NCBI GenBank assembly: GCA_013001465.1
Contig: JABDMM010000039.1
Coordinates: forward strand, 1-32,688
Direction: 5' to 3'
Source of the DNA: Chitinophagales bacterium
Lineage (GTDB): Bacteria > Bacteroidota > Bacteroidia > Chitinophagales > JABDMM01
DNA: 32,688 nt
Under the pieces are notes generated by a model that had not been told where the DNA came from, did no database searches, and worked only from the letters and a program-made list of their open reading frames with translations. Positions 9,101-17,898 of this stretch are shown here, piece after piece. Numbering within the stretch: position 1 is the first letter of the stretch; each line of letters begins with the position of its first letter. The position numbers and the translations under genes were made by a program.

Positions 9101-10384
9101 ATCGACAACGATCTCGCCACGCAGTTCATCAGCATAATTAAAAGTCAAATTACCGGCAGTATTGATACCATCATTCTCGACACCACCAACAAAAGTAGAT
9201 GCGAGCAAGTTGCTACCATTAGCGCTGAATCTGGAAATTACGATATCCGATCCTGTAACATAATCAACTCCAATACCATTCAACGTTACAGGATTTCCAC
9301 CCGCAAAAGTGGTATCAAAAGCTCCGCTGGTAAAAGGGAAATTTGCTGAAGAAGTTGTCCCGAGAACAAAGAGTTCACCATTATCATCGACAACAATACT
9401 ATGAGGAACCTCATCACCGGAACCGCCAAGATATGTTGAATACACCATGAACTTACCGCTGGTGTCGTACTTTGAAATTGCAATATCCGTGCCCGGCAAA
9501 GCGCCGGCTCCAAAACCTCCTGCAAACGACATCTGATAAGCACCAGGCGTAGTTGGATAGTTGTTTCCGAAAGCGGTACTGCCGGAATATAGAAAACCAA
9601 ACTTATCGAAAGTTGCAGTATAGCCAAAGTTATCGGAAAACGATCCCGAATAAGTTGAAAAGATCAGCTCTGGATCGATAACCAGTGTGTCATTGGGATC
9701 GTACGTTTCAGTATTAAATTTTAATATCTCATCAGATAAACTGTAATCACACTTTACACTTCTACCTGATCTAGATAACCAGGCGACAGGCTTCAGATCC
9801 GGAATATCAGCAACTGAAGTTTTGATCAGCAGATCTCTTTCCATCATTTGCACACCGTCTGTACCGATAAACTGCATTTCGATTACATCAGGATCAACAT
9901 TTGGGTGAACGATAAACTCATACTTGAGGTCTATATCAGATGAGTAAACTTTAAAATCGATACCCGGATATAGGTTTTCATAGATGATCTCTTTGTAAGA
10001 TCGGGTATTGACACCTTTCTCCTGTCCGACGAAATAATTATATCGGGTAATGGATCTTTTCTTTTTGCTGATCAGCGGATCGGCATTTGAGCCGTTAAAT
10101 TTCATTTGGAACGCATGACCATGAACGATCACATCATCTGAGGCATCATGGTGGTGGGTGGCATGATGCATTTCTTCAGGGTCGTAGATATTGACTGTTA
10201 TTCTGTCTGACTCCAGATAGATATACCCAATACTCGTTTTAGCCTTAAACAGGACTTTTTCCTCCCATTGCCCTCTGTTTTCAACAAACTCCAATCTTGA
10301 AACGTCTGTTTCACTTGATTTTACAGAAGAATAAGAGAAGGCGAGCAACAGTATTATAAGTATGACATTCAGGCCTTTAGCCAT
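6155..10384 (-). CDS. Giant secreted adhesin: DUF7948/SBBP propeller, PKD, six Ig-like modules, gliding-type C-terminal domain
   Basis: A 1409-residue SprB-like surface protein. A signal peptide (1-24) is followed by a DUF7948-type domain (about 30-245, beginning FVENRGQWEEKVLFKAKTS). SBBP-type beta-propeller repeats (about 245-735) recur as x-x-F-P-x-T-x-x-A-F/Y-Q-T-x-x-A-G-G with S-T-Y/F-L/V-G-G. A PKD domain lies around 745-830 (core WNFGDGTT). Six Ig-like modules of about 80 residues follow, each with a Y-x-W-x-P strand (YNWTPATGL, YEWSPASSI, YDWQPTASL, YSWSPVNGL, YTWTPASAI, YSWQPSASL). The end (about 1315-1409) is the gliding-motility-associated C-terminal domain, with FVPNAFSPNNDGKND and IFDRWGEKVFET, which directs type IX export. 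A His-rich stretch sits near residues 72-90. It heads the operon with porP and the PorE-like gene. The ligand is unknown. Confidence 0.93.
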   Translation of the reverse strand: MAKGLNVILIILLLAFSYSSVKSSETDVSRLEFVENRGQWEEKVLFKAKTSIGYIYLESDRITVNIYDPEEMHHATHHHDASDDVIVHGHAFQMKFNGSNADPLISKKKRSITRYNYFVGQEKGVNTRSYKEIIYENLYPGIDFKVYSSDIDLKYEFIVHPNVDPDVIEMQFIGTDGVQMMERDLLIKTSVADIPDLKPVAWLSRSGRSVKCDYSLSDEILKFNTETYDPNDTLVIDPELIFSTYSGSFSDNFGYTATFDKFGFLYSGSTAFGNNYPTTPGAYQMSFAGGFGAGALPGTDIAISKYDTSGKFMVYSTYLGGSGDEVPHSIVVDDNGELFVLGTTSSANFPFTSGAFDTTFAGGNPVTLNGIGVDYVTGSDIVISRFSANGSNLLASTFVGGVENDGINTAGNLTFNYADELRGEIVVDDQGNVYVASCTQSSDFPVSANAFQTTIGGGFQDACVFKMDRDLTTMIFSSFLGGENNDAAYALFLDDNYDVYLSGGTNSIGFPVTPGSYQTAFAGGSSDGFITKIDNAAFTLLNSSYYGSPNYDQLYFIDLDDHANIHVFGQTNAPDSFFIHNALYSQANSGQLITKFNAVLDSVIWSTVFGSGKGSPDISPTAFLVDVCNKAYISGWGSSGGGLGGSLSTNNLEVSIDAYQGTTDGNDFYLMVLEDDASDMFYATYFGGNQAAEHVDGGTSRFDKKGFIYQSVCAGCGGFDDFPIKPSDAVSPTNNSPNCNNGVFKLDLGLPIVISDFDMPDVACAPANITFTNLSQTQGPGEFLWNFGDGTTSTATNPTHNFIGPGVYRIKLFISDSLSCNAIDSITKLLVVLSNSTSSLDTIAVCDAASVQIGLPPSGDTLVTYNWTPATGLSQPTAPNPIANVSSSISYTLLVSNGVCTDTFFQEVQVLRDTLDLMPSQVIICPGDTVNIVVNNTLAGNNLTYEWSPASSIISGANTSSPFASISSSTSFSVTASNSLGCEYEGSVGIAVFPKPVQTSASVRTACPGDTIQLQVDTLIGGQLITYDWQPTASLIDPASDKPSIIAVQDLMVFLQYTNSSSCLFIDSTRVQILDGTAGFLPDRTLCDSLGVLIGPMSPIDSSLLYSWSPVNGLNQSNSAVATANPSSETLYTLVISNGNCEDTLRQLVRVFDNAVTLAADSLVCQGNVFPMQASVSDPGQIIDYTWTPASAILTGQGSPDVVLQLQSSDWVAVTVSNGLGCFYSDSVFISVSNNIPNVTASINPDTVNFGETAVLTAVSNQSVSYSWQPSASLSNPDSSVTMAQPQSTTWYVVTVVNADGCSNIDSVLLTLKSDECGDPYIFVPNAFSPNNDGKNDLLFVRGDNITDMYFAIFDRWGEKVFETTDQTNAWNGIYQGSALDPAVFAFYLEVVCDNGEEYKHKGNITLLR

Positions 10385-10476
10385 AGTTCTTACGGGATGA
10401 AATATTAAATTAATAAAATTTAATAAGAATGACCATGTATCTTATATATAGAACGAAGAAAATGACAGGAAGATTT

Positions 10477-10556
10477 GCTCATGTGCTCATGTGCTCGTTT
10501 GCTCATGTGTTCGTTTGCTCATGTGCTCGTGTGCTCGTGTGCTCGTGTGCTCGTGT
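10477..10556 (-). repeat. Octamer tandem array (GCTCATGT/GCTCGTGT on plus), ten units
   Basis: Ten consecutive octamers in perfect 8-base phase: GCTCATGT x2, GCTCGTTT, GCTCATGT, GTTCGTTT, GCTCATGT, then GCTCGTGT x4. Read on the minus strand the unit is ACATGAGC/ACACGAGC, the same family as the arrays at 1642 and 10743 but inverted. It lies about 90 bases upstream of the adhesin start. Confidence 0.93.
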
Positions 10557-10662
10557 GTCCATCACTAGTGTTGTGGGAAAATTTTCAATAGCTGCGAAAG
10601 TTAAATTCCATGTGCTCCTAGAGAAGTTTTTATATTATAGAGTTTGAATAGAAGTCTTACGA

Positions 10663-10682
10663 ACGCGGCGAAGCCGCACCAT
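10663..10682 (+). repeat. 20-bp dispersed element, copy 2, with perfect GC hairpin
   Basis: Matches 1619-1638 at 17 of 20 positions. Here it contains a perfect 5-bp stem, GCGGC / GCCGC (10665-10669 with 10673-10677), around a GAA loop. No T-run follows on either strand, so it is not a standard intrinsic terminator. It is followed after one base by the ACTGGCAC octamers. Confidence 0.65.
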
Positions 10683-10683
10683 A

Positions 10684-10699
10684 ACTGGCACACTGGCAC
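10684..10699 (+). repeat. Octamer mini-array (ACTGGCAC x2)
   Basis: Two exact octamers, ACTGGCAC, followed by a degenerate ATTGAGTT. The unit is a variant of the A-T-G-A-G-C-A-C octamer seen in the other arrays (shared GCAC end). Confidence 0.6.
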
Positions 10700-10742
10700 A
10701 TTGAGTTACACTAAGCTTGAAATTTCCCCAGACACAAGTGAC

Positions 10743-10790
10743 GAGCACATGAACTTATGAGCACATGAGCAAATGAACTTATGAGCACAT
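10743..10790 (+). repeat. Octamer tandem array (GAGCACAT/GAACTTAT), six units
   Basis: Six octamers in phase: GAGCACAT, GAACTTAT, GAGCACAT, GAGCAAAT, GAACTTAT, GAGCACAT. The array ends three bases before the stop codon of scpB (TAG on minus at 10794-10796), like the array beside the stop at 1683. Confidence 0.92.
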
Positions 10791-10793
10791 GAC

Positions 10794-11357
10794 CTAAGAG
10801 GGATTTCCAATAGAATTTTCCTCATCGGAACTGATCTCTTTCAATTGAGGCAGATCTTGTGTTGAGTTGATACCGAAATAATCCAGGAATGTCTGACTTA
10901 CTTCATAGAGTATTGGCTTTCCCGGTGCATCTTTCTTGCCACAGATCTCGATCAGATCTTTTTCGAGTAGCTTATGTACGGTATAATCGCAGTTAACGCC
11001 ACGAATGACTTCTATTTCTGCTTTGGTTACGGGTTGTTTATAGGCAATGATCGAGAGGGTTTCGAGAGCAGCAGTAGATAAGCGCTTTCGTTCCTTTATA
11101 TTCAAGAATAGACTAACGGACTGATGATATTGCTCCTTGGATAGGAACTGCCAGCCTCCGCCGGTTTTTTTAAGTTCGAAAGCGAATTCAGAAGCAGTAT
11201 ATTTTTCAGAAAGCGAATTTAGGATTTCGATAATCACTGATTCAACTACGGGATTATCTTCATCGACTTTATTTACAAAAGCTAAGATCTCATTAACTTT
11301 TACAGCTTGCTCTGAAGAGAAGATAATGGCTTCTATATGTTGAGCTAAATTTTCCAA
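10794..11357 (-). CDS. scpB: Segregation and condensation protein B
   Basis: A 187-residue ScpB with the two winged-helix domains of the family: N-terminal HIEAIIFSSEQAVKVNEI, and a second unit containing LSTAALETLSIIAYKQPVTKAEIE and IRGVNCDYTVHKLLE, the most conserved part. ScpB binds ScpA and the SMC kleisin complex and helps compact and segregate the chromosome. The start is TTG (11355-11357); no in-frame ATG lies upstream before the end of atpG, and the protein begins normally from here. It follows atpG by 24 bases on the same strand, so it is probably read from the ATP synthase promoter. The short acidic C-terminal tail after about residue 170 is not conserved in the family. An octamer array abuts its stop codon. 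Confidence 0.93.
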   Translation of the reverse strand: MENLAQHIEAIIFSSEQAVKVNEILAFVNKVDEDNPVVESVIIEILNSLSEKYTASEFAFELKKTGGGWQFLSKEQYHQSVSLFLNIKERKRLSTAALETLSIIAYKQPVTKAEIEVIRGVNCDYTVHKLLEKDLIEICGKKDAPGKPILYEVSQTFLDYFGINSTQDLPQLKEISSDEENSIGNPS

Positions 11358-11381
11358 TGATGAGATGTTTTAGGAAAAAGT

Positions 11382-12266
11382 TTATCCTTCTTCCAATGCG
11401 GCAGCACCACCAACGATCTCTAATATCTCGTTTGTAATGGCAGCTTGTCGTTCACGGTTGTAAACAAGTTTCAGGTCATTCAGTAGCTCATTGGCGTTTT
11501 CTGTTGCCTGATCCATTGCGACCATTCTTGCTCCCTGTTCAGATGCGTTGGAGTCTAGTAAATATCGGTAGAATTGTGTCTTGAGAATTTTTGGAATCAG
11601 CTCTTCAACTAATTCAGCCTTTTGCGGCTCATATATGAAATCGGCATTCATCGTGCTTTCGCCTGTACTTTCCAGTTTAGGCAATGGTAGAAACTGCTCA
11701 GCAGAAATGATCTGTGTAGCTGCATTCTTAAACTTTCCATAAACCACTTCAACAACATCATACTTTCCTTTTAAGAAACCATCCATCGCATATTCAGCAA
11801 TAGTAGAAACGTATTCGAAATTCAGGTTGCTAAAAGCCTGAAGGTAATCTTTGTTGACATCGATACTTTTACTGAAAACATCATTCCCCTTTTTTCCTAT
11901 CGTCATTAACTCCAGGTTGCCCGCTTCAAACTGACTTTGATATTTCTTATAGACTACCTTGTTGGTAGTCTTGATCAGATTAGAATTAAAACCACCACAA
12001 AGACCTTTATCAGAAGTAACTAAAACAATCAGAACATTTTTAATCTCTCGTTCCTGGTTGAAGTTCAGAGATATGCTTTCACCTTCCATACCTGCCATGA
12101 TATTTCGAAGCATATCATAAAGCTTGTCTGCATAAGGCCTCATCTGCACAATACGACTTTGAGCTCGCCTCAACTTTGAAGCTGCAACGAGCTTCATGGC
12201 TTTCGTGATCTGTTGAGTCGTTGTTACAGATGATATTCTGTTCCGTGTTTCTTTAAGATTAGCCAT
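11382..12266 (-). CDS. atpG: ATP synthase F1 subunit gamma
   Basis: A 294-residue gamma subunit, the central rotor shaft of F1. The N-terminal helix motif (RNRISSVTTTQQITKAMKLV) and the C-terminal helix (GARMVAMDQATENANELL, then YNRERQAAITNEILEIVGGA) are both complete; together they form the coiled-coil shaft inside the alpha/beta ring. The Rossmann-like middle contains VTSDKGLCGGFN. The start codon overlaps the atpA stop by one base (TAATG), giving tight coupling. Length and order are normal for the phylum. Confidence 0.97.
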   Translation of the reverse strand: MANLKETRNRISSVTTTQQITKAMKLVAASKLRRAQSRIVQMRPYADKLYDMLRNIMAGMEGESISLNFNQEREIKNVLIVLVTSDKGLCGGFNSNLIKTTNKVVYKKYQSQFEAGNLELMTIGKKGNDVFSKSIDVNKDYLQAFSNLNFEYVSTIAEYAMDGFLKGKYDVVEVVYGKFKNAATQIISAEQFLPLPKLESTGESTMNADFIYEPQKAELVEELIPKILKTQFYRYLLDSNASEQGARMVAMDQATENANELLNDLKLVYNRERQAAITNEILEIVGGAAALEEG

Positions 12267-13843
12267 TATTTATAATTAAGTGCTATATCGTTTGCCAGGT
12301 CTACAACCTGTTTCTTCAATTCATCAGTGAATTCGTTTTTTTCGATAGCTCTTAGAATTTCTGGATGCGCAGCCTCCAACTGATTTAAGAAAGCTTCCTC
12401 AAACTCTCTGACCTTATTCACCGGTACCTTACTGATCTTATTGTTAGTACCCAAGTAAATGATAGCGACCTGTTTTGCTACGGTATAAGGGTTAAACTGC
12501 TTTTGTTTCAATATCTCAACATTTCTTGCCCCTTTGTCGAGGACAGATTGAGTTGCAGCATCAAGATCGGATCCGAACTTTGAGAAAGCTTCGAGCTCTC
12601 TATACTGAGCCTGGTCCAGCTTCAAAGTACCTGCGATCTTCTTCATTGTTTTGATCTGTGCATTACCACCAACCCTGGAAACTGAAATACCTACGTTAAT
12701 TGCAGGTCTGACTCCGGAATTAAACAGATCTGATTCGAGAAAGATCTGTCCGTCCGTGATCGAGATCACATTCGTTGGAATATATGCTGAAACGTCACCA
12801 GCCTGAGTTTCAATAATCGGAAGCGCTGTAAGCGAACCACCACCTTTTACTTTATCTTTCAAGCTAGCTGGCAGATCGTTCATGTTTGCTGCGATCTCAT
12901 CGTTATTGATAATCTTGGCAGCTCTTTCGAGCAATCTTGAGTGAAGATAGAATACATCACCAGGATATGCTTCACGTCCCGGAGGTCTTCTTAATAAAAG
13001 AGAAACCTCTCTGTATGAAACTGCTTGCTTAGAAAGATCATCATAAATGATCAAAGCCGGACGACCTGTATCTCTGAAGTACTCACCGATCGCACATCCT
13101 GCAAATGGAGAATAAAACACAATAGGTGCAGGATCTGATGCCGTTGCTGCAACAATAATGGTATAATCCATCGCACCATTTTCTTCGAGTGTCTTCGCGA
13201 CCTGTGCTATGGTTGAACCTTTCTGACCACTTGCAACATAAATACAGATGACCGGTTCACCTTTCTCGTAAAATTCTTTTTGATTTATAATGGTATCGAT
13301 CGCAATTGCAGACTTTCCTGTCTGTCTGTCACCGATAATCAATTCTCTTTGACCCCTTCCGATCGGGATCATAGCATCGATGGCCTTGATTCCGGTTTGA
13401 AGTGGCTCGTTTACAGGCTGACGATAGATCACACCCGGAGCTTTTCTTTCGATCGGCATTTCAAAAGTCTCTCCTTTGATCGGGCCTTTTCCATCGATAG
13501 GCTCACCAAGCGGATTAACTACTCTACCTAACATACCTTCTCCTGCTCGAATAGAGGCAATCACACCAGTTCTTTTAACCGTATCACCTTCCTTGATGTC
13601 TCCTGTTTGCCCTAACATAACCACACCAACATTATCCTCTTCAAGATTTAGTACAATCGCTTTTGTTGCGTTGCTAAATTCTACCAACTCACCGGCTCTG
13701 GCATTTGAAAGGCCATACACCCTGGCAATTCCATCACCAACCTGAAGAACTGTACCTACTTCTTCGAGTTCTGTTTCAGTTCTAAAGCTTGAGATCTGCT
13801 CTCTTAATATAGCCGATATTTCATCTGGTTTAACTTCTACCAT
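12266..13843 (-). CDS. atpA: ATP synthase F1 subunit alpha
   Basis: A 525-residue alpha subunit. It has the beta-barrel N-terminal domain, the nucleotide-binding domain with Walker A GDRQTGKS at 171-178, a Walker B-type strand (ALIIYDD), and the family signature [14 protein letters not shown] with its arginine finger in the second half. The alpha subunits bind ATP non-catalytically and alternate with beta subunits in F1. The beta gene (atpD) is not in the window; in many Bacteroidota atpD and atpC form a separate locus, which this arrangement fits. It lies 13 bases downstream of atpH. Confidence 0.98.
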   Translation of the reverse strand: MVEVKPDEISAILREQISSFRTETELEEVGTVLQVGDGIARVYGLSNARAGELVEFSNATKAIVLNLEEDNVGVVMLGQTGDIKEGDTVKRTGVIASIRAGEGMLGRVVNPLGEPIDGKGPIKGETFEMPIERKAPGVIYRQPVNEPLQTGIKAIDAMIPIGRGQRELIIGDRQTGKSAIAIDTIINQKEFYEKGEPVICIYVASGQKGSTIAQVAKTLEENGAMDYTIIVAATASDPAPIVFYSPFAGCAIGEYFRDTGRPALIIYDDLSKQAVSYREVSLLLRRPPGREAYPGDVFYLHSRLLERAAKIINNDEIAANMNDLPASLKDKVKGGGSLTALPIIETQAGDVSAYIPTNVISITDGQIFLESDLFNSGVRPAINVGISVSRVGGNAQIKTMKKIAGTLKLDQAQYRELEAFSKFGSDLDAATQSVLDKGARNVEILKQKQFNPYTVAKQVAIIYLGTNNKISKVPVNKVREFEEAFLNQLEAAHPEILRAIEKNEFTDELKKQVVDLANDIALNYK

Positions 13844-13856
13844 TTTTATACTTTTT

Positions 13857-14417
13857 TTAGAATTTTACTTTATATGATGAGTCTTCGATATTTCGCCTAA
13901 TCGTTTTAAGACGGCTTGAGACACTTGAATCAATTAACTTATCCTCATACTGAATTATGTAACCGCCTATAATACTAGGGTCAACAACAGTTTTCAGTTG
14001 AATTTTACCTACACTGGAATCTTTTTTTATAAACTCTTTAATGCGCTCTTTCTGGGAATCATCAAGTTCAATAGGAGTGACCAGACGCACAGGAGAAATG
14101 TTATTCATCTCATTATACCTTTCGAAAAAAGAGTCTACAATTTCCTTAAGATAACCCTCACGACCTTTTCTGATGATAATATTGATGAATTTGAAAGTGA
14201 TGTCGTGGATCTTTCCTTCGAAAATTTTCCTGACTACAGTCAATTTAGCGTCACTATGAACTATAGGGCTTTTTAGCATCAAGAGAAAGTCTCTGTTTTT
14301 ATCTAAGACATCTCTTAAGACCTTCATATCAGCGAAGATCTCGTCTATAACATTTTTCTCTTTGGCAAGAGACGTGAGTGACTTAGCGTACCTGGAAGAA
14401 AGTCTTAAAGCCGACAT
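13857..14417 (-). CDS. atpH: ATP synthase F1 subunit delta
   Basis: A 186-residue delta (OSCP) subunit, the peripheral-stalk link between F1 and subunit b. It has the six-helix N-terminal domain ([26 protein letters not shown]) and the C-terminal beta/alpha region with the conserved stretch [26 protein letters not shown]. It starts one base after the atpF stop and is followed by atpA after 13 bases. All diagnostic regions are intact. Confidence 0.96.
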   Translation of the reverse strand: MSALRLSSRYAKSLTSLAKEKNVIDEIFADMKVLRDVLDKNRDFLLMLKSPIVHSDAKLTVVRKIFEGKIHDITFKFINIIIRKGREGYLKEIVDSFFERYNEMNNISPVRLVTPIELDDSQKERIKEFIKKDSSVGKIQLKTVVDPSIIGGYIIQYEDKLIDSSVSSRLKTIRRNIEDSSYKVKF

Positions 14418-14418
14418 A

Positions 14419-14946
14419 TTAGCTCATTGAGATTTCGTTAACTAAATTCTTGATCAGGTTTTGATGCGCTTCTTTACTGTCGAGTTCTTTATGCAATATC
14501 TTCTCAGCAATGTCAACTGCCATTGCTCCAACTTCATTTTTCACATCGACGATAGCCGCCATCTTTTTATTTTCGATCTCTCTCTTCGCATCTTCAACGA
14601 TCTTGTTCGCTTCGACTTTTGCTTTTTCTTTTGCCTCCGATATGATCTCCTCTTTTATCTCCTTTGCCTCTTTAAGAATGGCATTTCTTTCTTCTTTCGC
14701 CTGATTTAGCAGTTCTAAGTTTTCTGCTTTCAACTGAGCCATCTCTTCTCTTGTTTTCTTTGCCGTATCAAGAGCATCCTGTATGGCGGTTTCGCGATCT
14801 TTCAATGCCTTACCAATTGGCTTGAAGGCATACTTGGCCAATAAGAACCAGAGAATACCGAATATTAAGAACGTCCAGAATACCAATCCCGGATCTGGAG
14901 TGATGAGATTTAAATTTCCACCTTCTGATAAAATGATCATGTTCAT
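14419..14946 (-). CDS. atpF: ATP synthase F0 subunit b
   Basis: A 175-residue b subunit. One N-terminal membrane helix (residues about 18-38, PGLVFWTFLIFGILWFLLAK) is followed by a long charged coiled coil rich in Lys, Glu and Ala up to about residue 155. This forms the peripheral stalk that holds F1 against the membrane stator. Two ATG codons (14946 and 14940) are possible starts, with no motif to choose between them. Only one b-type gene is present, so the stalk is presumably a homodimer. It lies 71 bases downstream of atpE. Confidence 0.95.
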   Translation of the reverse strand: MNMIILSEGGNLNLITPDPGLVFWTFLIFGILWFLLAKYAFKPIGKALKDRETAIQDALDTAKKTREEMAQLKAENLELLNQAKEERNAILKEAKEIKEEIISEAKEKAKVEANKIVEDAKREIENKKMAAIVDVKNEVGAMAVDIAEKILHKELDSKEAHQNLIKNLVNEISMS

Positions 14947-15017
14947 TCCTTTTACTTTGAATTTTGAAAAAGCTGCTTTCCAGGCATTCCCTGAGAAAGC
15001 AGCTTAAAAATAACTTG

Positions 15018-16291
<1,274 letters not shown>

Positions 16292-16351
16292 TAGCACCTT
16301 GATTTTTAAATGTTTATGGAAGACAAAAACACCTTCCTTTCAAATTCGGTG

Positions 16352-16382
16352 CAAAGGTATGTATTGTGGAGTAATAAACAAA
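16352..16382 (-). promoter_or_regulatory. Promoter of the ATP synthase operon (TTTG-N19-TACCTTTG)
   Basis: On the minus strand TTTG (16379-16382) is followed after exactly 19 bases by TACCTTTG (16352-16359). Both boxes match the Bacteroidota -33/-7 consensus (TTTG / TAnnTTTG) at its usual spacing. Transcription would start near 16346, about 55 bases before the atpB ATG. It is the best promoter match in the window. Confidence 0.8.
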
Positions 16383-16426
16383 GTAAAAACCGAATTGTAA
16401 GCGGTTATCTGGGCGATAAAATGCAT

Positions 16427-16458
16427 AAAAAAAGGCTGCAGTGAAAATTACTGCAGCC
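16427..16458 (-). terminator. Intrinsic terminator after susD
   Basis: On the minus strand a perfect 9-bp stem, GGCTGCAGT/ACTGCAGCC (16434-16442 and 16450-16458), has a 7-base loop and is followed at once by seven T residues (16427-16433). It lies 24 bases beyond the susD stop and separates susD from the atp promoter. Confidence 0.9.
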
Positions 16459-16482
16459 CTTTAATTTATTAAAACTAAACGT

Positions 16483-17877
16483 TTATTGATCCCACCATAC
16501 TGGAAGGGTAAGATCATTAACAATGTTAGCGGAAGGATTAGAGACTCTCTCATCCTGAACTGTTATTAATCTTCTTGGAATAACCGAGATATTGGCATTA
16601 GGCTCAGGAGAAAGCGCAGGAATACCTGTTCTTCTCCAGTCGTTAAATACTTCGATCTGTGTGAAATTCGCAATATACTTATGCGTCATGATCTTATCCA
16701 AGCTTATGGTACCAGCTGTTTCGCTCGCCTCTGCAACATAGAAAGTAGGATCCGGAGCACCGGTGACCAATTCGACATGAGCCATGATCGCTTCGTTGTG
16801 AGCATCTGCAGCTTCCTGAGTGTTACCCAGACGCATATTTGCTTCTGCTTCAAGAAATTTGGCTTCCACATATGTTACCATAGGTGAAGGTGAAGTTGGT
16901 GAAGCGAAATAAGGTCCGAGATCAGATGTAGTCTGATCAAATGATCCAATAGGCGTTCCACTGTAACCACCACCACCATCTGTAGTAGCATAAAACGGTA
17001 ATCTTGGATCACTGATACTATTCATTAGATCGACCAGATTCGCACCCATTTTAAGATAGTTGGCTCTTGAAGTCTGGAAAGCGTACCACTGATTCAGTTC
17101 ATTTCCAGCGCTTCCGTAGACACCATTCATATCATCAGCTGTACTGCTGAAACCTGCTGCGTATGCATTATTCAAGTGAGTCAAGGTATTTGTGGATGCG
17201 GCACTGGCATCTTTTTTACTAAGCCTCATCGCATATCTGGCTTTCAAAACATGTGCTATTCTTAAATAAGCATCTGCATCTCCGCCATAAACGAAATCTT
17301 CACCACCAGGTAGTTTAAGATTATCTTCAGGCATCATTGAAAGATCAGTTATCGCATCAGACAGCACAGATTGGATACCTTGAATAACATCCTCTTGTGG
17401 ATCATACTTAGCAGTAAGAAGACCTTTTCTACCTAACAATGCCTCAGAAAAAGGAACATCTCCCCATAGGTCAGCTGCAACACCGAGATTCATTGCCCAG
17501 TAGACTCTGGCAATTCCCGAGTAGTAAGGATTTCCTTCTCCGAACAGATCGATCATTTCTTGACAGTTGATCATACCTGTAGCATATAATTGATTCCATT
17601 CGTTATTTAGATCCTGCGCTGCAATATTATAAACTGCGAATTGCTGGAACTGGAAATCAGTACCTGCAATAGTCTGTGTAAACAGGTTTGATAATCTGGA
17701 TAACTGTCCCATATGTGATGAGAAAGTTGCTAGCTCAATGACAGGTAACAACAAAGCTGGAGTTGTAACCGTCGGGTTGTTCGGATCATCTTTGCAGAGT
17801 TCGCAATCAAGGAATTTTTCACATGATCCAAATAAAAGAACAACCGTTAATAAAGATATTGAAAGTAATTTTTTCAT
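16483..17877 (-). CDS. SusD/RagB family nutrient-binding outer-membrane lipoprotein (SusD-like_2 type)
   Basis: A 464-residue lipoprotein. The signal peptide ends in a lipobox (LLFGSC), so the mature N-terminal Cys should be lipidated and the protein displayed on the outer membrane. The opening DDPNNPTVTTPALLLP and the segment RVYWAMNLGVAADLWGDVPFSEAL, where the Trp-Gly-Asp-Val-Pro core is diagnostic, place it in the SusD-like_2 branch. The C-terminal TPR-like region contains YVEAKFLEAEANMRLGNTQEA, and the end has FNDWRRTGIPAL. It acts as the lid that captures ligand for the SusC channel. It follows susC by 21 bases and ends at a clear terminator. No glycoside hydrolase or peptidase gene is adjacent, so the ligand cannot be inferred. 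Confidence 0.93.
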   Translation of the reverse strand: MKKLLSISLLTVVLLFGSCEKFLDCELCKDDPNNPTVTTPALLLPVIELATFSSHMGQLSRLSNLFTQTIAGTDFQFQQFAVYNIAAQDLNNEWNQLYATGMINCQEMIDLFGEGNPYYSGIARVYWAMNLGVAADLWGDVPFSEALLGRKGLLTAKYDPQEDVIQGIQSVLSDAITDLSMMPEDNLKLPGGEDFVYGGDADAYLRIAHVLKARYAMRLSKKDASAASTNTLTHLNNAYAAGFSSTADDMNGVYGSAGNELNQWYAFQTSRANYLKMGANLVDLMNSISDPRLPFYATTDGGGGYSGTPIGSFDQTTSDLGPYFASPTSPSPMVTYVEAKFLEAEANMRLGNTQEAADAHNEAIMAHVELVTGAPDPTFYVAEASETAGTISLDKIMTHKYIANFTQIEVFNDWRRTGIPALSPEPNANISVIPRRLITVQDERVSNPSANIVNDLTLPVWWDQ

Positions 17878-17898
17878 AATTTATTCTTAATTAGGTTT

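Larger units (their letters stand above)
10563..10740. repeat. Imperfect inverted repeat, arms 10563-10592 and 10715-10740
   Basis: The left arm begins CACTAGTGT and continues GGGAAAATTTTCAATAGC. The right arm, read on the minus strand, begins CACTTGTGT and continues GGGAAATTTCAAGC. On the outer side of both arms the octamer array ends with a truncated six-base unit directly before CACT (GTCCAT and GCTCGT). The arms enclose about 120 bases that hold the 20-bp element and a mini-array. Confidence 0.6.

Noticed and set aside
10429-10647. Plus-strand open frame of 72 codons with repeated Cys/His-like peptide units
   Set aside because: The repeated peptide is only the translation of the octamer array, and nothing before or after it looks coding.
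10665-10677. GC hairpin considered as a terminator for scpB
   Set aside because: There is no T-run on either strand and the stem is only five pairs.
1642-10790. Octamer arrays considered as CRISPR arrays
   Set aside because: Units are eight bases with no spacers, and no cas genes are present.
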